From an uncultured Bacteroidales bacterium (GTDB taxonomy: Bacteria > Bacteroidota > Bacteroidia > Bacteroidales > Bacteroidaceae): a stretch of 64,000 nt of DNA. The notes under the pieces were generated by a model. That model searched no databases. It was given only the letters and a program-made list of their open reading frames with translations, and was not told the origin of the DNA. Positions 63,762 through 64,000 of this stretch are shown one piece after another. Positions within the stretch are counted from its first letter, which is position 1. Each line of letters starts with the position of its first letter. The translations under genes were made by a program, and so were the position numbers. The stretch covers positions 28,278-92,277 of the forward strand of contig CADCBH010000002.1 in assembly GCA_902799655.1 (NCBI GenBank). The letters run 5' to 3'.

Positions 63762-63898
63762 AGCTGGCCATACGTGACCAGCTCTGTATCCAAAGTGAAG
63801 GAAACCAAGCGGCAAGGTCGAATTGCTCATCATCTCTGCGTTTCCGCAGCCATGCCACCGTTCCGCACATCGTGGCTCTACTTGGTTTCTCCTTTCAC
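63755..63898 (-). ncRNA. Candidate structured small RNA of about 140 nt, family unknown
   Basis: The minus strand has a complete RNA gene layout. A promoter (TTG 63931-63933, 20 bp, TATCTTTG 63903-63910) predicts a start near 63898. The RNA begins with GTGAAAGGAGAAACCAAG (63881-63898), which pairs with CTTGGTTTCCTTCAC (63795-63809) to close a domain. Inside are GCCAC/GTGGC, the tetraloop hairpin CTGCGGAAACGCAG and GCAA/TTGC, giving a junction of three arms. A hairpin AGCTGG/CCAGCT (63762-63783) followed by TTATATTTTC ends it. It does not show the SRP, tmRNA or RNase P signatures I know, and is too short for 6S RNA. Confidence 0.7.
63762..63783 (-). terminator. Terminator of the structured RNA gene
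   Basis: AGCTGG (63762-63767) and CCAGCT (63778-63783) plus an inner pairing; the minus strand continues TTATATTTTC. Confidence 0.7.
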
Positions 63899-63902
63899 AC
63901 TG

Positions 63903-63933
63903 CAAAGATAGGAACTATTTTTGATATTTCCAA
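63903..63933 (-). promoter_or_regulatory. Promoter of the structured RNA gene: TTG, 20 bp, TATCTTTG
   Basis: Read on the minus strand, TTG (63931-63933) and TATCTTTG (63903-63910) have ideal spacing. The remaining bases to 64000 show no gene. Confidence 0.75.
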
Positions 63934-64000
63934 GCATTTATGTCTTTTTCTATACTTTTTTGCATTAATGCCCCACATTTCCTTTTGTCTTGGAGAGTAA

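Noticed and set aside
63755-63898. SRP RNA, tmRNA or RNase P RNA for the structured RNA candidate
   Set aside because: The SRP domain IV signature, the tmRNA tRNA-like ends and the RNase P core are not seen, and the length does not fit the latter two.

Overview
The window looks like chromosomal DNA of a Bacteroidales bacterium, most probably a gut or rumen Prevotella in the broad sense. The evidence is a SusC/SusD/SusE starch locus, MacAB-type efflux genes linked to LytS/LytTR regulators, TamL/TamB, PF14262-type and TPR-histidine-kinase proteins, and many promoters of the Bacteroidetes type (TTTG, 19-21 bp, TAnnTTTG). Ribosome-binding sites are generally weak. The species assignment is an inference; no rRNA operon is present.

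Layout. 1-3.6 kb: the first codons of a leftward gene, a MATE exporter and an ADP-forming acyl-CoA synthetase. 3.7-7.35 kb: an accessory-looking segment with a four-helix-bundle protein, two poorly characterised proteins (one AT-rich), short tandem repeats of 9 and 11 bp, and a small conserved-looking gene ended by a terminator that is duplicated 544 bp away. 7.37-23.2 kb: a complete starch/maltodextrin locus in two divergent arms: susC-susD-susE leftward; LacI-type regulator, MFS maltodextrin transporter, GH77, GH97 and GH13 pullulanase rightward, with a perfect 16-bp LacI-type operator between them. 23.3-28 kb: histidine kinase, NCS2 purine permease, glyA, and ribE with a long, apparently structured leader. 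28-34.5 kb: TolC/MacA/MacB efflux operon ending in an overlapping LytS/LytTR pair. 34.5-38.4 kb: serine acetyltransferase, exonuclease III, LD-carboxypeptidase, dicarboxylate symporter. 38.5-42.3 kb: PF14262-like beta-helix lipoprotein followed by a second LytS/LytTR pair. 42.3-46.3 kb: outer-membrane beta-barrel, TPR histidine kinase, and a divergent membrane-anchored AraC regulator with candidate binding repeats between them. 46.3-54 kb: rluA-tamB-tamL. 54-56.9 kb: TetR-fabG-membrane protein-59-residue membrane peptide operon with a candidate TetR operator. 57-61.9 kb: tRNA-fMet, MscS-type channel, clpB, tRNA-Ser(GGA).

The most unusual part is the right end. The 3' end of tRNA-Ser is repeated twice downstream, each copy preceded by a terminator-like hairpin. 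Then comes about 1.27 kb without genes that contains four guanine-quadruplex-type motifs on alternating strands, large inverted repeats and three unrelated tandem-repeat arrays that all have a 22-bp period. After a small hypothetical gene there is a leftward, strongly structured RNA gene candidate with its own promoter and terminator that I cannot assign to a known family.

The starch genes fit together as outer-membrane capture (SusC/D/E), periplasmic trimming (GH97, pullulanase), inner-membrane uptake (MFS) and cytoplasmic disproportionation (GH77). No surface alpha-amylase (SusG) and no SusR are present; the LacI-type protein takes the regulator position. All function calls are made by reading motifs and family resemblance; no database search was run.
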